Translations under genes and position numbers: made by a program
The notes under the pieces: generated by a model
What the model was told of the DNA's origin: nothing
The model's database searches: none
Seen by the model: only the letters and a program-made list of their open reading frames with translations
DNA from: Curtobacterium sp. PhB115
GTDB taxonomy: Bacteria; Actinomycetota; Actinomycetes; Actinomycetales; Microbacteriaceae
Assembly: GCF_003752025.1 (NCBI RefSeq)
Contig: NZ_RJKR01000005.1
Location: 62,001-126,000 of the forward strand
DNA: 64,000 bases
Reading direction: 5' to 3'
Shown here: positions 8,760 to 17,457 of the stretch, one piece after another
How the letters are laid out: every line of letters starts with the position of its first letter
Position numbering within the stretch: position 1 is the first letter of the stretch

Positions 8760-9260
8760 ATGCCGACCACACCGACGCTCGAGCAGCGGACGGCGACCGC
8801 CTTCGTCGCGATCCCGTCCGTGGTGACCATGGAGTCGATGGCCGACGTCCTGCCACCGTTGACGTCGCGGCTCGCGAGCTTCCTGGCGCAGCAGGGCGTG
8901 GAACCCTCGGGGCCGCCGTTCTGGCGGTACACGGTGATCGACATGGCACGTGCCCTGCACGTCGACGTCGGGTTCCCCCTTGTCGACCCCATCGACGCGC
9001 TGGCGGACGGGATCGTGGCGGGCGAACTGCCCGCCGGCACGTACGCGACGACCGTCCACGTCGGACACCCCGACGGGCTGCTCGATGCGACGCGGTCCCT
9101 GCTGGAGTGGGGCGACGACGCCGGTGTCACGTGGGACCGGGCCGACGGGCCCGACGGGGACGTCTGGGCCTGCCGGCTCGAGGAGTACCTGTCGGACCCC
9201 GCCGAGGAACCCGATCCCACGCGCTGGCGCACGCGCCTTGCGTTCAAGCTGGCGGACTGA
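8760..9260 (+). CDS. GyrI-like effector-binding domain protein
   Basis: The 166-residue protein matches the SOUL/GyrI-like fold: FVAIPSVVTMESMADVLPPL, then PFWRYTVID, a DVGFPL strand, LPAGTYATTVHVGHPDGL, and a C-terminal WACRLEEYLSDP. It lacks a DNA-binding domain, so it is a stand-alone ligand-binding module. A strong GAGGAGGT ribosome site precedes the ATG. Family members bind small hydrophobic or cationic compounds. It converges on the GH3 gene with an 18-bp gap. Confidence 0.8.
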   Translation: MPTTPTLEQRTATAFVAIPSVVTMESMADVLPPLTSRLASFLAQQGVEPSGPPFWRYTVIDMARALHVDVGFPLVDPIDALADGIVAGELPAGTYATTVHVGHPDGLLDATRSLLEWGDDAGVTWDRADGPDGDVWACRLEEYLSDPAEEPDPTRWRTRLAFKLAD

Positions 9261-9278
9261 CCGCCGGACGGACGCCCG

Positions 9279-11048
9279 TCAGGCGCGCAGACCGTCCCCG
9301 AAGCGGTACAGCGGGTCCGCCGTCGAGAACGGAGCGTCGCTCGGGCTCGCGACGACGGCCGCGGTCGACCGGGGCAGGTCGAAGGGCAGGGCCCCACGCG
9401 CTTCGGCGACTCCGGTCAGGACGTCCGTGATCGCGGCGTCACTCGCGCCGAACTCGACCACGACGGCGGCGGCGACCTCGTCGAGCGGTGTGAGGACCGC
9501 CGGACGGTCGAGGTAGACCACCACGACGGTCGGCACCTGCGCGGCGACCTCGCGGACGTGCGCGATCCTCTCGTCCGGGAAGTCGAGCGAGCCCGCGTGG
9601 AACATGCTCTCGAACCGGCCGGGCCGTTCGTCGTACGGGGCACGGAGGCGGATCACCGCCACGTCGGCGTCCGCGAGGTCTCCGACCACCTGGGCGCCCG
9701 TCACCGTCGAGGCGTCCAGGCCCTCGACCCAGATCCGTCGTCCGGCCAGCGGCAGGACCGCGTCGTCGTTGCGGAGCACCGTCAGCGCGGCACGCTGGGC
9801 CGCGTCGCCGGCCGCGACGAAGTCGGCACGACCGACGACCTCGGCGGCGCGGTCCACGTCGACGTACGGGTCCTCGAACAGCCCGAGGCGGAACTTCTCG
9901 CGCAGCAGACGGCGGACCGAGACGTCGATCCGCGCTTCGTCGACGCGTCCGGTGCGGACGAGTTCCACGACGAGTTCCGGTCGTGACTCACCGCCGAACT
10001 GGTCGCAGCCGGCCTCGATGATGCGCTGCACCCGGGTCAGCTCGTCGAGGTGCTCGACGCCCCACGCCCGTGCGACGGCGGGCTCGCCGAACAGCAGACC
10101 GTCGGTGATGAGCCCCCAGTCCGTGCAGACGATGCCGTCGAACCCGAGCTCCTCGCGGAGCAGGCCGGTGATCACCTGGCGGTTGAACGCGAACGCGACC
10201 TCCTCGAGCTCGGTGTCGATCGGCATGCCGTAGTACGGCATGATCTGCGACGCCCCGGCTGCCAGGGCCTTCCGGAACGGCGCCAGGTGGTACTCGAACC
10301 GTCCGGCCGGGTAGACCTGCTCGCGGCCGTAGGGGAAGTGCGGGTCCTCACCGTCCTTCTGGGGGCCGCCACCGGGGAAGTGCTTGGTCATCGTCGAGAC
10401 CGACTCCGAGCCGAGCTCGGTGCCCTGGAACCCGCGGATGTACGCCGCGACGAGCTCCCCCGTCAGGTCGGCGTCCTCGCCGAAGGTGCCGCTGATCCGC
10501 GACCACCGGTACTCGGTCGACAGGTCGATCTGCGGGTGCAGCGCGGCACGCAGCCCGACGGCGAGGTACTCCTGGCGGGCGATGTCGGCGAACCGTTCGA
10601 CCAGGTCGGCGTCCCGGAGCGCGGCGAGTCCGAGGGTCTCCGGCCACTGCGAGAACGACCCGGCCGCCGATGCCGTGCCGAGGTTCTCGGTGAAGTGGTG
10701 CCGCGGATCGGTCGAGAGCGTGACCGGGATCCCGAGCCGGGTGGCCGCCGCCCGCTCCTGCAGCCGGTTGTGCCACGCCGCGAGCTCCCGGGGTTCCGGC
10801 GCCGGGCCGAGCAGGTTGAAGTGCGTCATGTGCAGCGCGTCCACCGCCTCGACGGTGCCGGGGATCGTCGTGCCGGGCACGGGGCCGGCGAGCTCGCCGT
10901 CCGGTCCGACGACGATCATGTGCTGGAACATCAGCCCCGCTTTCTCCTCGACCGTCATGCGGTCGAGGAGATCCGACACGCGGTCCTCCAGCGGGACGGC
11001 GGGATCGCGGTACGGCGCGGTCTCCGTGGTGTTCTTCGAGATGGTCAT
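9279..11048 (-). CDS. Glycoside hydrolase family 3 beta-glycosidase
   Basis: The 589-residue protein contains the GH3 TIM barrel with TKHFPGGGPQKDG (substrate-binding KHF), SQIMPYYG, and the nucleophile Asp in FDGIVCTDWG, then the alpha/beta sandwich domain with a shortened C-terminus. No signal peptide is present, so it should act on imported oligosaccharides. The ATG overlaps the stop of the MFS gene (ATGA), so transporter and hydrolase are co-translated. The substrate may be a beta-glucoside or xyloside. Control by the TetR regulator upstream is likely. Confidence 0.9.
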   Translation of the reverse strand: MTISKNTTETAPYRDPAVPLEDRVSDLLDRMTVEEKAGLMFQHMIVVGPDGELAGPVPGTTIPGTVEAVDALHMTHFNLLGPAPEPRELAAWHNRLQERAAATRLGIPVTLSTDPRHHFTENLGTASAAGSFSQWPETLGLAALRDADLVERFADIARQEYLAVGLRAALHPQIDLSTEYRWSRISGTFGEDADLTGELVAAYIRGFQGTELGSESVSTMTKHFPGGGPQKDGEDPHFPYGREQVYPAGRFEYHLAPFRKALAAGASQIMPYYGMPIDTELEEVAFAFNRQVITGLLREELGFDGIVCTDWGLITDGLLFGEPAVARAWGVEHLDELTRVQRIIEAGCDQFGGESRPELVVELVRTGRVDEARIDVSVRRLLREKFRLGLFEDPYVDVDRAAEVVGRADFVAAGDAAQRAALTVLRNDDAVLPLAGRRIWVEGLDASTVTGAQVVGDLADADVAVIRLRAPYDERPGRFESMFHAGSLDFPDERIAHVREVAAQVPTVVVVYLDRPAVLTPLDEVAAAVVVEFGASDAAITDVLTGVAEARGALPFDLPRSTAAVVASPSDAPFSTADPLYRFGDGLRA

Positions 11049-12349
11049 CGGACGCCCTTCACGCGGTAGACGAGGAACGCTCCCACTGCTGCGATGAGCG
11101 CTCCGAGGAGGAACCAGGTGCTGTAGCCGCCGAACGGCAGCGCGGCACCTGCGGCGATCACGGCCGGGGCGATCGCGGGGGCGATCGACTGCGGCAGCGC
11201 GTTCGCGATGTTGAGGACGCCGAGGTCCTTCGCACGGTCGGCCTCGTTCGGCAGGACCGAGGTCGCCAGCGCGAGGTCGACGGCGAGGTAGGACCCGAAG
11301 CCGATGCCGACCAGGGCCTCGGCGACGTAGAGCACCCCGAGCGACGGGGCGAAGGCCAGGACCACCAGGCCGACGACCATGATGAGGCCGGCGGCGGTGA
11401 CGAACGGCCGGCGCATGCCGATCCGGTCGCTCAGCGCCCCACCGACGATGCTCGCCACGACCATGCCGGCCACGCTGCACAGGTTCGCGAGCAGGATGAC
11501 TCCGGCGACCTGGTCCCCCGGCACTGCGAACCGCTCCATCACGAAGAACGCCAGGTACGACCCGATGCCCGTGTAGCCGAAGAACATCAGGAACCGGTTG
11601 AGCCAGTTCCAGGCGAAGTCCGGGTTCTTGCGCGGGTTGAAGACGAACGAGCCGAAGAAGCCACGCAGGTCGAACGGCGGCCGGTCGTCCGGACGTGCTC
11701 GGCGGTCCTTGAGCACCACCGCGAACAGGACGCAGCCGGCGAGCGCGATGACACCCGGCACGGCGAACCGCAGCAGGTCACCGGGCAGCAGCGCCACCGC
11801 GGCCGACCCGACCAGGATCGCGAGCGGCGTGCCGATGCCGATGATGCTCGAGGCGCGACCGCGCTGCCGCTCCGGCACCTGGTCGGGCATCGTCGCCGTC
11901 ACCGCAGCGAGGGCGGCGTTGAAGGCCGCTTGCGCCAGGCACCAGCCGATGAGCACGAGCGCCACGCTGTCCGCGACGCCGATGAGGACGAGTGCGAGCG
12001 TGCCGACCAGGGCTCCGCCGACGATCCACGGGCGGCGTCGGCCGAACCGGGAGAGCGTGCGATCGGACAGCCGTCCGGCCAGCGGGTTCACGAACAGGGC
12101 GAACAGGGCGCCGACGGCCGCGACGAGGCTGAGGGCACCGGGGGCCGCGGTCACGCCGACGAGGTCGACGAGCTTCAGCTGCAGGCCGACGAGCGCGGGG
12201 GTGAGCAGCGCCAGGAAGACCGCGAAGGTCGCGACGCCGAGCGACGGCATGTACCAGCGGGGAGCGCCGTCGACCGTCGGTGAGACGGTCGTCATCGGCA
12301 CGGCTGCGGGCGCCGGAGCGGGCGAGGTGTCGGGGGCGGGGGTCGTCAT
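11045..12349 (-). CDS. MFS transporter, GPH-like sugar/cation symporter type
   Basis: The 434-residue integral membrane protein has about 12 hydrophobic helices and the loop NPLAGRLSDRTLSRFGRRRPWI, an MFS motif A of the glycoside-pentoside-hexuronide style, repeated in half form as GGALSDRIGMRRPF. ATG 12349 is chosen because GGAG lies 6 bp upstream; an ATG at 12361 is possible. The gene is first in an operon with the GH3 hydrolase and diverges from a TetR regulator, which suggests inducible glycoside uptake. Confidence 0.88.
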   Translation of the reverse strand: MTTPAPDTSPAPAPAAVPMTTVSPTVDGAPRWYMPSLGVATFAVFLALLTPALVGLQLKLVDLVGVTAAPGALSLVAAVGALFALFVNPLAGRLSDRTLSRFGRRRPWIVGGALVGTLALVLIGVADSVALVLIGWCLAQAAFNAALAAVTATMPDQVPERQRGRASSIIGIGTPLAILVGSAAVALLPGDLLRFAVPGVIALAGCVLFAVVLKDRRARPDDRPPFDLRGFFGSFVFNPRKNPDFAWNWLNRFLMFFGYTGIGSYLAFFVMERFAVPGDQVAGVILLANLCSVAGMVVASIVGGALSDRIGMRRPFVTAAGLIMVVGLVVLAFAPSLGVLYVAEALVGIGFGSYLAVDLALATSVLPNEADRAKDLGVLNIANALPQSIAPAIAPAVIAAGAALPFGGYSTWFLLGALIAAVGAFLVYRVKGVR

Positions 12350-12415
12350 CGTTGACTCCATAGACTCGGGTTCTGCCCGCGTGCTGTGCGGGCGGAGTGA
12401 GCGTAGCACCGCTTT

Positions 12416-12430
12416 TTACCGATCGGTCAA
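12416..12430. promoter_or_regulatory. TetR-type operator, TTACCGATCGGTCAA
   Basis: A palindromic ACCGATCGGT core with TT/AA flanks lies 67 bp upstream of the MFS start and 29 bp upstream of the tetR start. TnACCGnnCGGTnA is the usual style of TetR-family sites. It is well placed to repress both divergent units. Confidence 0.7.
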
Positions 12431-12459
12431 CTTTGTGGCCGACCACGACGAGGAGTTCC

Positions 12460-13068
12460 ATGAGCGAGGTCACCGAGCGAACCCTGAGCGCGAAGGGCCG
12501 AGCCCGCCGCGACCAGATCCTCGAGGTCGCCGGACGGCTCTTCGGACAGCGCGGGTACGCCTCGGTCTCCCTGCGGGACATCGCCGCCGAAGCCCAGATC
12601 ACGCACCCGTTGCTCGTGCACTACTTCCGCACGAAGGAGGACCTGCTGCACGCCGTCATGGCCGCGTGGCGTGAGCGGGCCGCGCACCACCGGCTCATCG
12701 ACCCGGACGACTTCGAGGGACTGCCGACGCGGGCGTTGGCGCTGGCCGAGGAGAACGCCCGGACCCCCGGCTACATCGCGCTCTTCGCGAGCTTGTCGTC
12801 AGAGGCGGTGAACCCCGAGCACCCGGCACACGAGATGTTCCAGGACCAGTACCGGATCGTGTTCGACGGCCTCCGACGGTACTTCGCCTGGGAGCAGGAC
12901 CGCGGCGGACTCCGCGCCGGCGTGGACCCCTCGGTCGCCGCGCGGACGCTCATCGCGCTGGAGGACGGCGCGCAGGTCCAGTGGCTCTACCGACCGGAGG
13001 ACGTCGACGTCCCCGCACTCATGCGCGCGTACCTGGAGCAGGTGCTGGTCGCTCCCGTTCCGCGCTGA
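12460..13068 (+). CDS. TetR-family transcriptional regulator
   Basis: The 202-residue protein has an N-terminal helix-turn-helix (GRARRDQILEVAGRLFGQRG, then SLRDIAAEAQITHPLLVHYF) followed by an all-helical ligand domain. ATG 12460 has AGGAG immediately upstream and gives normal family length; an upstream in-frame start has no good ribosome site. It is divergent from the MFS/GH3 operon with an operator-like palindrome between them, so it probably represses that operon and itself. Confidence 0.9.
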   Translation: MSEVTERTLSAKGRARRDQILEVAGRLFGQRGYASVSLRDIAAEAQITHPLLVHYFRTKEDLLHAVMAAWRERAAHHRLIDPDDFEGLPTRALALAEENARTPGYIALFASLSSEAVNPEHPAHEMFQDQYRIVFDGLRRYFAWEQDRGGLRAGVDPSVAARTLIALEDGAQVQWLYRPEDVDVPALMRAYLEQVLVAPVPR

Positions 13069-13153
13069 TCGCGGCGTCGGCCCCACGGCAGAGGTTTCTT
13101 CCGGTGTTGTCGTTCTCGAACCGCTCCGTGCCCCGGTAGCCGACCCTCCTGCT

Positions 13154-13515
13154 TCACGACTCGGTGACGAGTCGTCTGAGCAAGTGCTGGCCCAGGACGG
13201 CCGAGCCCACGGAACTGCTCGCCACGACGATCACGGTGGTCCACGGGGGGAAAGCGCAATGCGGACACGAAGAACGCGCTCGGCCAGATCGTTCCGATCG
13301 CGGCGATGATGGCCGCCGTCCAGCGGCTCGGAGTCGTTGCGGCGCCAGCATGCTGCAGGACCGCGAACACGATGAACGCGAACAAGGTGGCCATGAGCCC
13401 GACGCTGAAGCCGAGAACGAGTGCCGGCAGGCCGGTGTAGAACAACACGGCGACCGTGCTCAGGATCGCCTCTGGGAACGCAGACCAACCGTCGTCAAGC
13501 AGGACTCCGAGGATC
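13154..13515 (-). pseudogene. Frameshifted and truncated membrane protein remnant
   Basis: Read leftward from about 13515, one frame gives three hydrophobic helices (STVAVLFYTGLPALVLGFSV, LMATLFAFIVFAVLQHAG, WTAAIIAAIGTIWPSAFFVS). At a run of six G (13245-13250) the frame must shift to continue as FPPWTTVIVVASSSVGSAVL and LLRRLVTES before the stop. The N-terminus has no start and ends at the junction near 13515. This is a decayed gene, or a sequencing slip at the homopolymer combined with a truncation. The family was not recognised. Confidence 0.55.
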
Positions 13516-13642
13516 CGCCAACACCCTCCTACGCGCCGACACCCGCACCGACGACGACAACAAAGCACTCAACGAAGTCCGCAACCGGCTCTGGTTCCTC
13601 GCCGACACCGGCTACGACCTCCGACGGAACCTGCCAAGCTGA
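13513..13642 (+). pseudogene. C-terminal fragment of an unrecognised protein
   Basis: The last about 40 codons of this frame (NTLLRADTRTDDDNKALNEV, then RNRLWFLADTGYDLRRNLPS and stop) read like a genuine protein tail, with charged helix patterning unlike the arginine-rich frame before it. No start lies nearby. The opposing membrane-protein remnant is also truncated at about the same point, so this looks like a recombination junction between two broken genes. I do not recognise the parent family. Confidence 0.4.
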
Positions 13643-13725
13643 GATCCGTGCTGACACCGGTGCGCCAGAAGTGGTGCCGCCCGGATGACGGCTTCAAGCG
13701 CACCGTGCCGCACCAGCTTCGAAAG

Positions 13726-14193
13726 CTAGGACAGGTCGAGGGGGCGGAGGACGTACCCGTCGGGAACGGTGCCGCGGTGCTCGTAGTAGTGGAAGAACAG
13801 TTCGGTGGCCTCGTCGGCGTCGAACACCTCGGCTGGGTGGCGTGCGTGTTCGGTGCCCGCAACGGTCACCGACTCCGTCAGCGGCTCGTCGACGTCGTGG
13901 TCGCGGCCCACGATGAAGTGACGCATCTTCCCGCCGTCGGCGATCTGCAAGTCGACACTCATTCGTTCAGCGGTGCCGCCGGCCTGAAGGTAGTTCAGGT
14001 CGTACTCGCCTGCCTCGTACTCAGGAGCATCCGGCCATCCAGCGTCGTCCGGCAGCCACCAGATGGCGTAGGCGAACCGGCCATCGCTCTGCCCGTCCAG
14101 CAAACCGAGCATCCGCCGGATTTGGTCCTTGATCGGTCGGAAGTCCGCCGTGAGCTGGGATTCTCGCTCACTGTTGGTGGTGTTGATGAACAT
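13726..14193 (-). CDS. Candidate immunity protein for the upstream polymorphic toxin
   Basis: The 155-residue soluble acidic protein (MFINTTNSERESQLTADFRP, ending EHRGTVPDGYVLRPLDLS) has no signal peptide and no recognised motif. It lies 74 bp downstream of the toxin gene on the same strand, the usual place for an immunity gene. Size and acidity fit a protein that binds a basic nuclease tip. The C-terminal pattern FDADEATELFFHYYEHRGT resembles Imm1-like immunity proteins, but that similarity is weak. The role is inferred from position. Confidence 0.6.
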   Translation of the reverse strand: MFINTTNSERESQLTADFRPIKDQIRRMLGLLDGQSDGRFAYAIWWLPDDAGWPDAPEYEAGEYDLNYLQAGGTAERMSVDLQIADGGKMRHFIVGRDHDVDEPLTESVTVAGTEHARHPAEVFDADEATELFFHYYEHRGTVPDGYVLRPLDLS

Positions 14194-14267
14194 GTGTGGC
14201 CTCCGCTGTTGTCACGTTCTGTATGCGCGGAAGTCGCGCAGCCCCGGCCGCGCTGCCCGCAACCGGG

Positions 14268-15683
14268 TCAGGGTACTTTCTTGAGGACGACGGATGTGAT
14301 CTTCACGAGCTTTCCGTCAATAGTGGCGTATGCAGGGTTGTCGTAGCTGACCAGACCATCGAAGGATCGCTGCTCGGCATTGCGCGTCGCACCGCCACTC
14401 TTCACCTCGATCCCTGCCCAGGTCCCGTCCGGCTTCTCCATCAGCCCGTCGAAGAACCGGCCGTTCGGGGCGCCATCAACTCGCGCTTTGACCTGGTCGG
14501 TGCGGTAGGGCAGGCCGGCGTCCTCAGCGAATTCCTCGACACCCTGTCGCTCCTTGGCTTTGACGTCCGCGTGAGCTTGCTTGTTCCCCTCAGACCGGTA
14601 CGTACCGTCCTTGCTCCGCCCCGGGTGTTTCTCGTTCTGCTCCTTCTTCCACGCGTCCACATGGTCGGTGCGGTTCGGCGTCAGCCGATCATCGGTCATC
14701 GCGTGCACGCCGAGCGGGATCCCGCCCGAGGCAGCCAGCCCCGCCCCTGCAGCCATCACCGCAACACCGGCAGCGTTCAACGGGACCCCAGCTACGGCGC
14801 CGACGCCGGTGAGGTCGAGGGCGACGCCGCCACCCTCGAGCGTCGCCCCACCGGCCAGCAATGCCAGACCGCCGAGGAGCTCGAGGACTTCGTCTGGATG
14901 ATTCACCATCGCGTTCCCCATCGACGCGAAGATGTTCCCCGCCACTCCGGCAGCGTCCTGCACGTACGGCCAGGCAGCATCCGCTTCCGCACCGAGAACG
15001 GCGCCGCCGATGCCGACCGCTGCTTTCGTGGTGTTCCACGCGTCCTTGAACCAGTTGCCGTCGTCGTCGGATGCGTCCTTCGAGGAGGTCGTCGATGCGA
15101 GATGAACCGGATGCGCGTTCACGGTCGACGGGGTGATGCCGTCGAGCTCGGAAGCGATGCTCGCCAGCGTCGTCTCGACGTTGTCGTTGTGGGACTGCAC
15201 CTGTCGGCGGAGCGCGAACTCCTGCCCGACGAGTTCTGGGACCTGCTGCCAGTTCGTGACGACTGCGCCGATGGCGCCGAGGATGTCCCCCTTCGCGGCT
15301 TCCTTGGCTGCTTCGGCGGCGACCTGCCCAGGCGCGGAAGCGTGGAACTGCTCGATCTGCTGCACGAGGACGTCGTGGTCGTGTTTGAGGTCAGCGATGC
15401 TGTTCGCAGCCCGGGAAGTGACTTGCGCGAACTCGTCCGCCGCAGCGCGAACCTGCCGCGCCTTCTCAACTGCGGGATTCATCAGCGGCGTCAGCGCAGG
15501 CTGCAGCGCCTCAGAGGTGAACACGCTCGGAAGACCAGACCAGGCACGGGAGCCATTCGTCGCTGCGTCCAATATGCCGTCGGCTGCTTCTGTGAACCGT
15601 TGCGCAGCGGATCGGAGCCCATCGGCGTCGTCCGGGACGTCGGTGACGTCCTCCGCAGTCAGCGCGCCAGCGAGGATACTCAT
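14268..15683 (-). CDS. WXG100-type polymorphic toxin with PD-(D/E)XK nuclease C-terminus
   Basis: The 471-residue protein has an N-terminal helical ESX-like region containing WSG (SRAWSGLPSV), a coiled middle, then hydrophobic glycine-rich stretches (VGAVAGVPLNAAGVAVMAAG). The C-terminal toxin tip of about 130 residues has Asp412 in FFDG, then the E-x-K pair Glu426/Lys428 in GIEVKSGG, the active-site layout of restriction-endonuclease-fold toxins. The likely role is contact- or type VII-secreted DNase. ATG 15683 overlaps the stop of the small helical partner by one base (TGATG). A candidate immunity gene follows. Confidence 0.8.
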   Translation of the reverse strand: MSILAGALTAEDVTDVPDDADGLRSAAQRFTEAADGILDAATNGSRAWSGLPSVFTSEALQPALTPLMNPAVEKARQVRAAADEFAQVTSRAANSIADLKHDHDVLVQQIEQFHASAPGQVAAEAAKEAAKGDILGAIGAVVTNWQQVPELVGQEFALRRQVQSHNDNVETTLASIASELDGITPSTVNAHPVHLASTTSSKDASDDDGNWFKDAWNTTKAAVGIGGAVLGAEADAAWPYVQDAAGVAGNIFASMGNAMVNHPDEVLELLGGLALLAGGATLEGGGVALDLTGVGAVAGVPLNAAGVAVMAAGAGLAASGGIPLGVHAMTDDRLTPNRTDHVDAWKKEQNEKHPGRSKDGTYRSEGNKQAHADVKAKERQGVEEFAEDAGLPYRTDQVKARVDGAPNGRFFDGLMEKPDGTWAGIEVKSGGATRNAEQRSFDGLVSYDNPAYATIDGKLVKITSVVLKKVP

Positions 15684-15985
15684 CACTCTGATCCGCGGGC
15701 CGAGTCAGCCAGACGGCTGTCAGTGGCCGTGACGGCATGAGCGGCGGTCGTCAAGGACGCACTCAAGCTCGTCATCCGCTCACCGACATCGTCGGTGCTC
15801 CCATGGAATCGGTCGGCAAGTCGTTGCAGCGCGCCGGTGAGCGGCGATGAGACCGCAGCGCAAGCGGCGGCGTTGAGCGCCGCGTCGACCTTCGACGCAT
15901 CGTCGTCGCTCGTCGCTGCATGTACTTGCAGCTCACGTATGAGCCCCGACAGCCCACCCTCGTCCAGTTTCAGCTCCCCAGCCAT
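15683..15985 (-). CDS. Small helical ESX/WXG100-like partner of the toxin
   Basis: The 100-residue protein (MAGELKLDEGGLSGLIRELQ) is almost wholly helical and lacks cysteines, a signal peptide or a strict WxG. It looks like the short partner that pairs with LXG/WXG toxins for type VII secretion. Its stop overlaps the toxin start by one base, so the two are made together. The start is set at MAGEL with a GGGGG-rich ribosome site; an upstream in-frame start at 16024 is less likely. Confidence 0.7.
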   Translation of the reverse strand: MAGELKLDEGGLSGLIRELQVHAATSDDDASKVDAALNAAACAAVSSPLTGALQRLADRFHGSTDDVGERMTSLSASLTTAAHAVTATDSRLADSARGSE

Positions 15986-16245
15986 GACACCCCCACTCCG
16001 CAGGGCAGCATGTTGCAGAGCCAACCATAGAACGATTCGTCCACCGAGGCGAGACGCGCAGTCCGGGATCTACCTAGTTCGAGATCAACTGCGCGAACTC
16101 TGCCTCGAAGCGGCCCTTCGACCCGGATCGAATGACGCCACCTATGAGTAGCTCAAGCCGCGCCACCCCAGCGCTCGTTCACCCTCAACCCGCCGCTGAA
16201 AGAGGATGTCGGAGTCTCGAACCCTTGGTCGGAGGTCACATTCAC

Positions 16246-16503
16246 TCACTGTTGGTGCCGCACCGAACTTCTCCAAACCCACGCCGTCAGCTTCGTCTCG
16301 CCTCGGCCCGCTTCCACCCAGACCGCGTCACGAGTCATGCTTCTCGCAACTGCATCGTCGCGGCGGATGAGCCGGTCCGGCAGCTGGAACCAGGCGTACA
16401 CCAGCATCGGCTGCACCAGCTCCCGCACGTCCGCGCCGCGCGCCGATTCCCGCAGCGAGAACGGCTGCGGCGGCACCCAACGATTCGAACGACGACGACC
16501 CAC
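16246..16503 (-). CDS. Small conserved-looking hypothetical protein
   Basis: From a GTG at 16503 this frame gives 85 residues beginning MGRRRSNRWVPPQPFSLRES and including LVQPMLVYAWFQLPDRLIRR, MTRDAVWVEAG and AWVWR. The tryptophan and hydrophobic distribution looks selected, unlike the other frames here. No ribosome site is obvious and a longer ORF from 16629 is possible. No function is recognised. It lies alone between the toxin module and the nucleotidyltransferase. Confidence 0.5.
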   Translation of the reverse strand: MGRRRSNRWVPPQPFSLRESARGADVRELVQPMLVYAWFQLPDRLIRRDDAVARSMTRDAVWVEAGRGETKLTAWVWRSSVRHQQ

Positions 16504-16699
16504 GAAACGGATCGTACGAAGAGGCACCGACGCTCGAGGTGCGGCCGTATGACGCACCCGCAATGAGATTCGTTCCGGACCACCTATGTGCGACGGAGAT
16601 GCTCGCCGCCGCGTACGTCGATTCGTCACAGCAACCTGAGGAAGCGACGCGACCAGTCAAGGACCGGCTATCGGGACGGGGCTCTCGTAGTGTGCGGGT

Positions 16700-17329
16700 A
16701 TGCAGTGGCAGCAGGCGCTTCTCGATCAGCTCGGTGGTGCGAGCCCGGCAGTAAGTGAGGTGCGGCCGTATGGTTCCGTCCTCACACCCTTGGAACTCGA
16801 TCGGTGGAGCGACCTCGACGCTGAGGTCGACCTCTCGGCAGACGTTGATGCCCGAACGCTCCTCGGGGCGGAACTCTGGGCGTGGCAGAGCACCCTCGAC
16901 GACGGTGTGCAGCGTCTCCGCGCAGTCCTCCGCGACGGCCGCCGCTGCGACCTTGCCGTGCGCGGCGCGGCGCTCGTGCTTCCGCGCCAGCCCGTCGACA
17001 ACGCTGTGCGGTTCGACCTCGCCCTCGCGGCGACACGTTTCGGCCGTGGCGCGAACATCATCGGACTGCATCTGACCCTCGGGGTCGTCCGCGAAGCCCT
17101 CGTGCACAGCATGGTTCTGGCGGATCGGCAGAGCGGCAGTGTGCATCACCGATCGGGAACGCCTACCGACGCCGCTGCTGCGCGAGCGCTGACGTTGCTG
17201 CCTGCCAACCCGGCGCCAGGCATGACGATCCGAGTCGCGGAGTTCTATGCCGAGAGTCGCGCGCTGATCGACGCCGACTACGAACCCGACTGGAGCGGGC
17301 TGACCGCGATCGTCGCCCCGACGAGCTAG
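16700..17329 (+). CDS. Nucleotidyltransferase-fold protein
   Basis: The 209-residue protein has the polymerase-beta-like signature GSVLTPLELDRWSDLDAEVDL (Gly-Ser, then SDLDAEVD) and a further Asp in RRCDLAVRG, the three-carboxylate layout of MNT and aminoglycoside adenylyltransferases. The second half is helical. Family members transfer AMP or other nucleotides to antibiotics, proteins or tRNA. No HEPN partner is adjacent, so it is not an obvious MNT/HEPN toxin-antitoxin pair. A GTP/ATP-binding kinase-like gene follows 128 bp downstream. Confidence 0.7.
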   Translation: MQWQQALLDQLGGASPAVSEVRPYGSVLTPLELDRWSDLDAEVDLSADVDARTLLGAELWAWQSTLDDGVQRLRAVLRDGRRCDLAVRGAALVLPRQPVDNAVRFDLALAATRFGRGANIIGLHLTLGVVREALVHSMVLADRQSGSVHHRSGTPTDAAAARALTLLPANPAPGMTIRVAEFYAESRALIDADYEPDWSGLTAIVAPTS

Positions 17330-17457
17330 GCGCGGCCGCCCGGTCACTGATCGGCATTCGGACACGTCATCGGACGCCGGGCGGCTGTATCCACTTGCCT
17401 GGTGCTGCGCGTCCCGGGCCGATAGACAGAGACTCACGTTCAACGAAGGAGTTGTCG

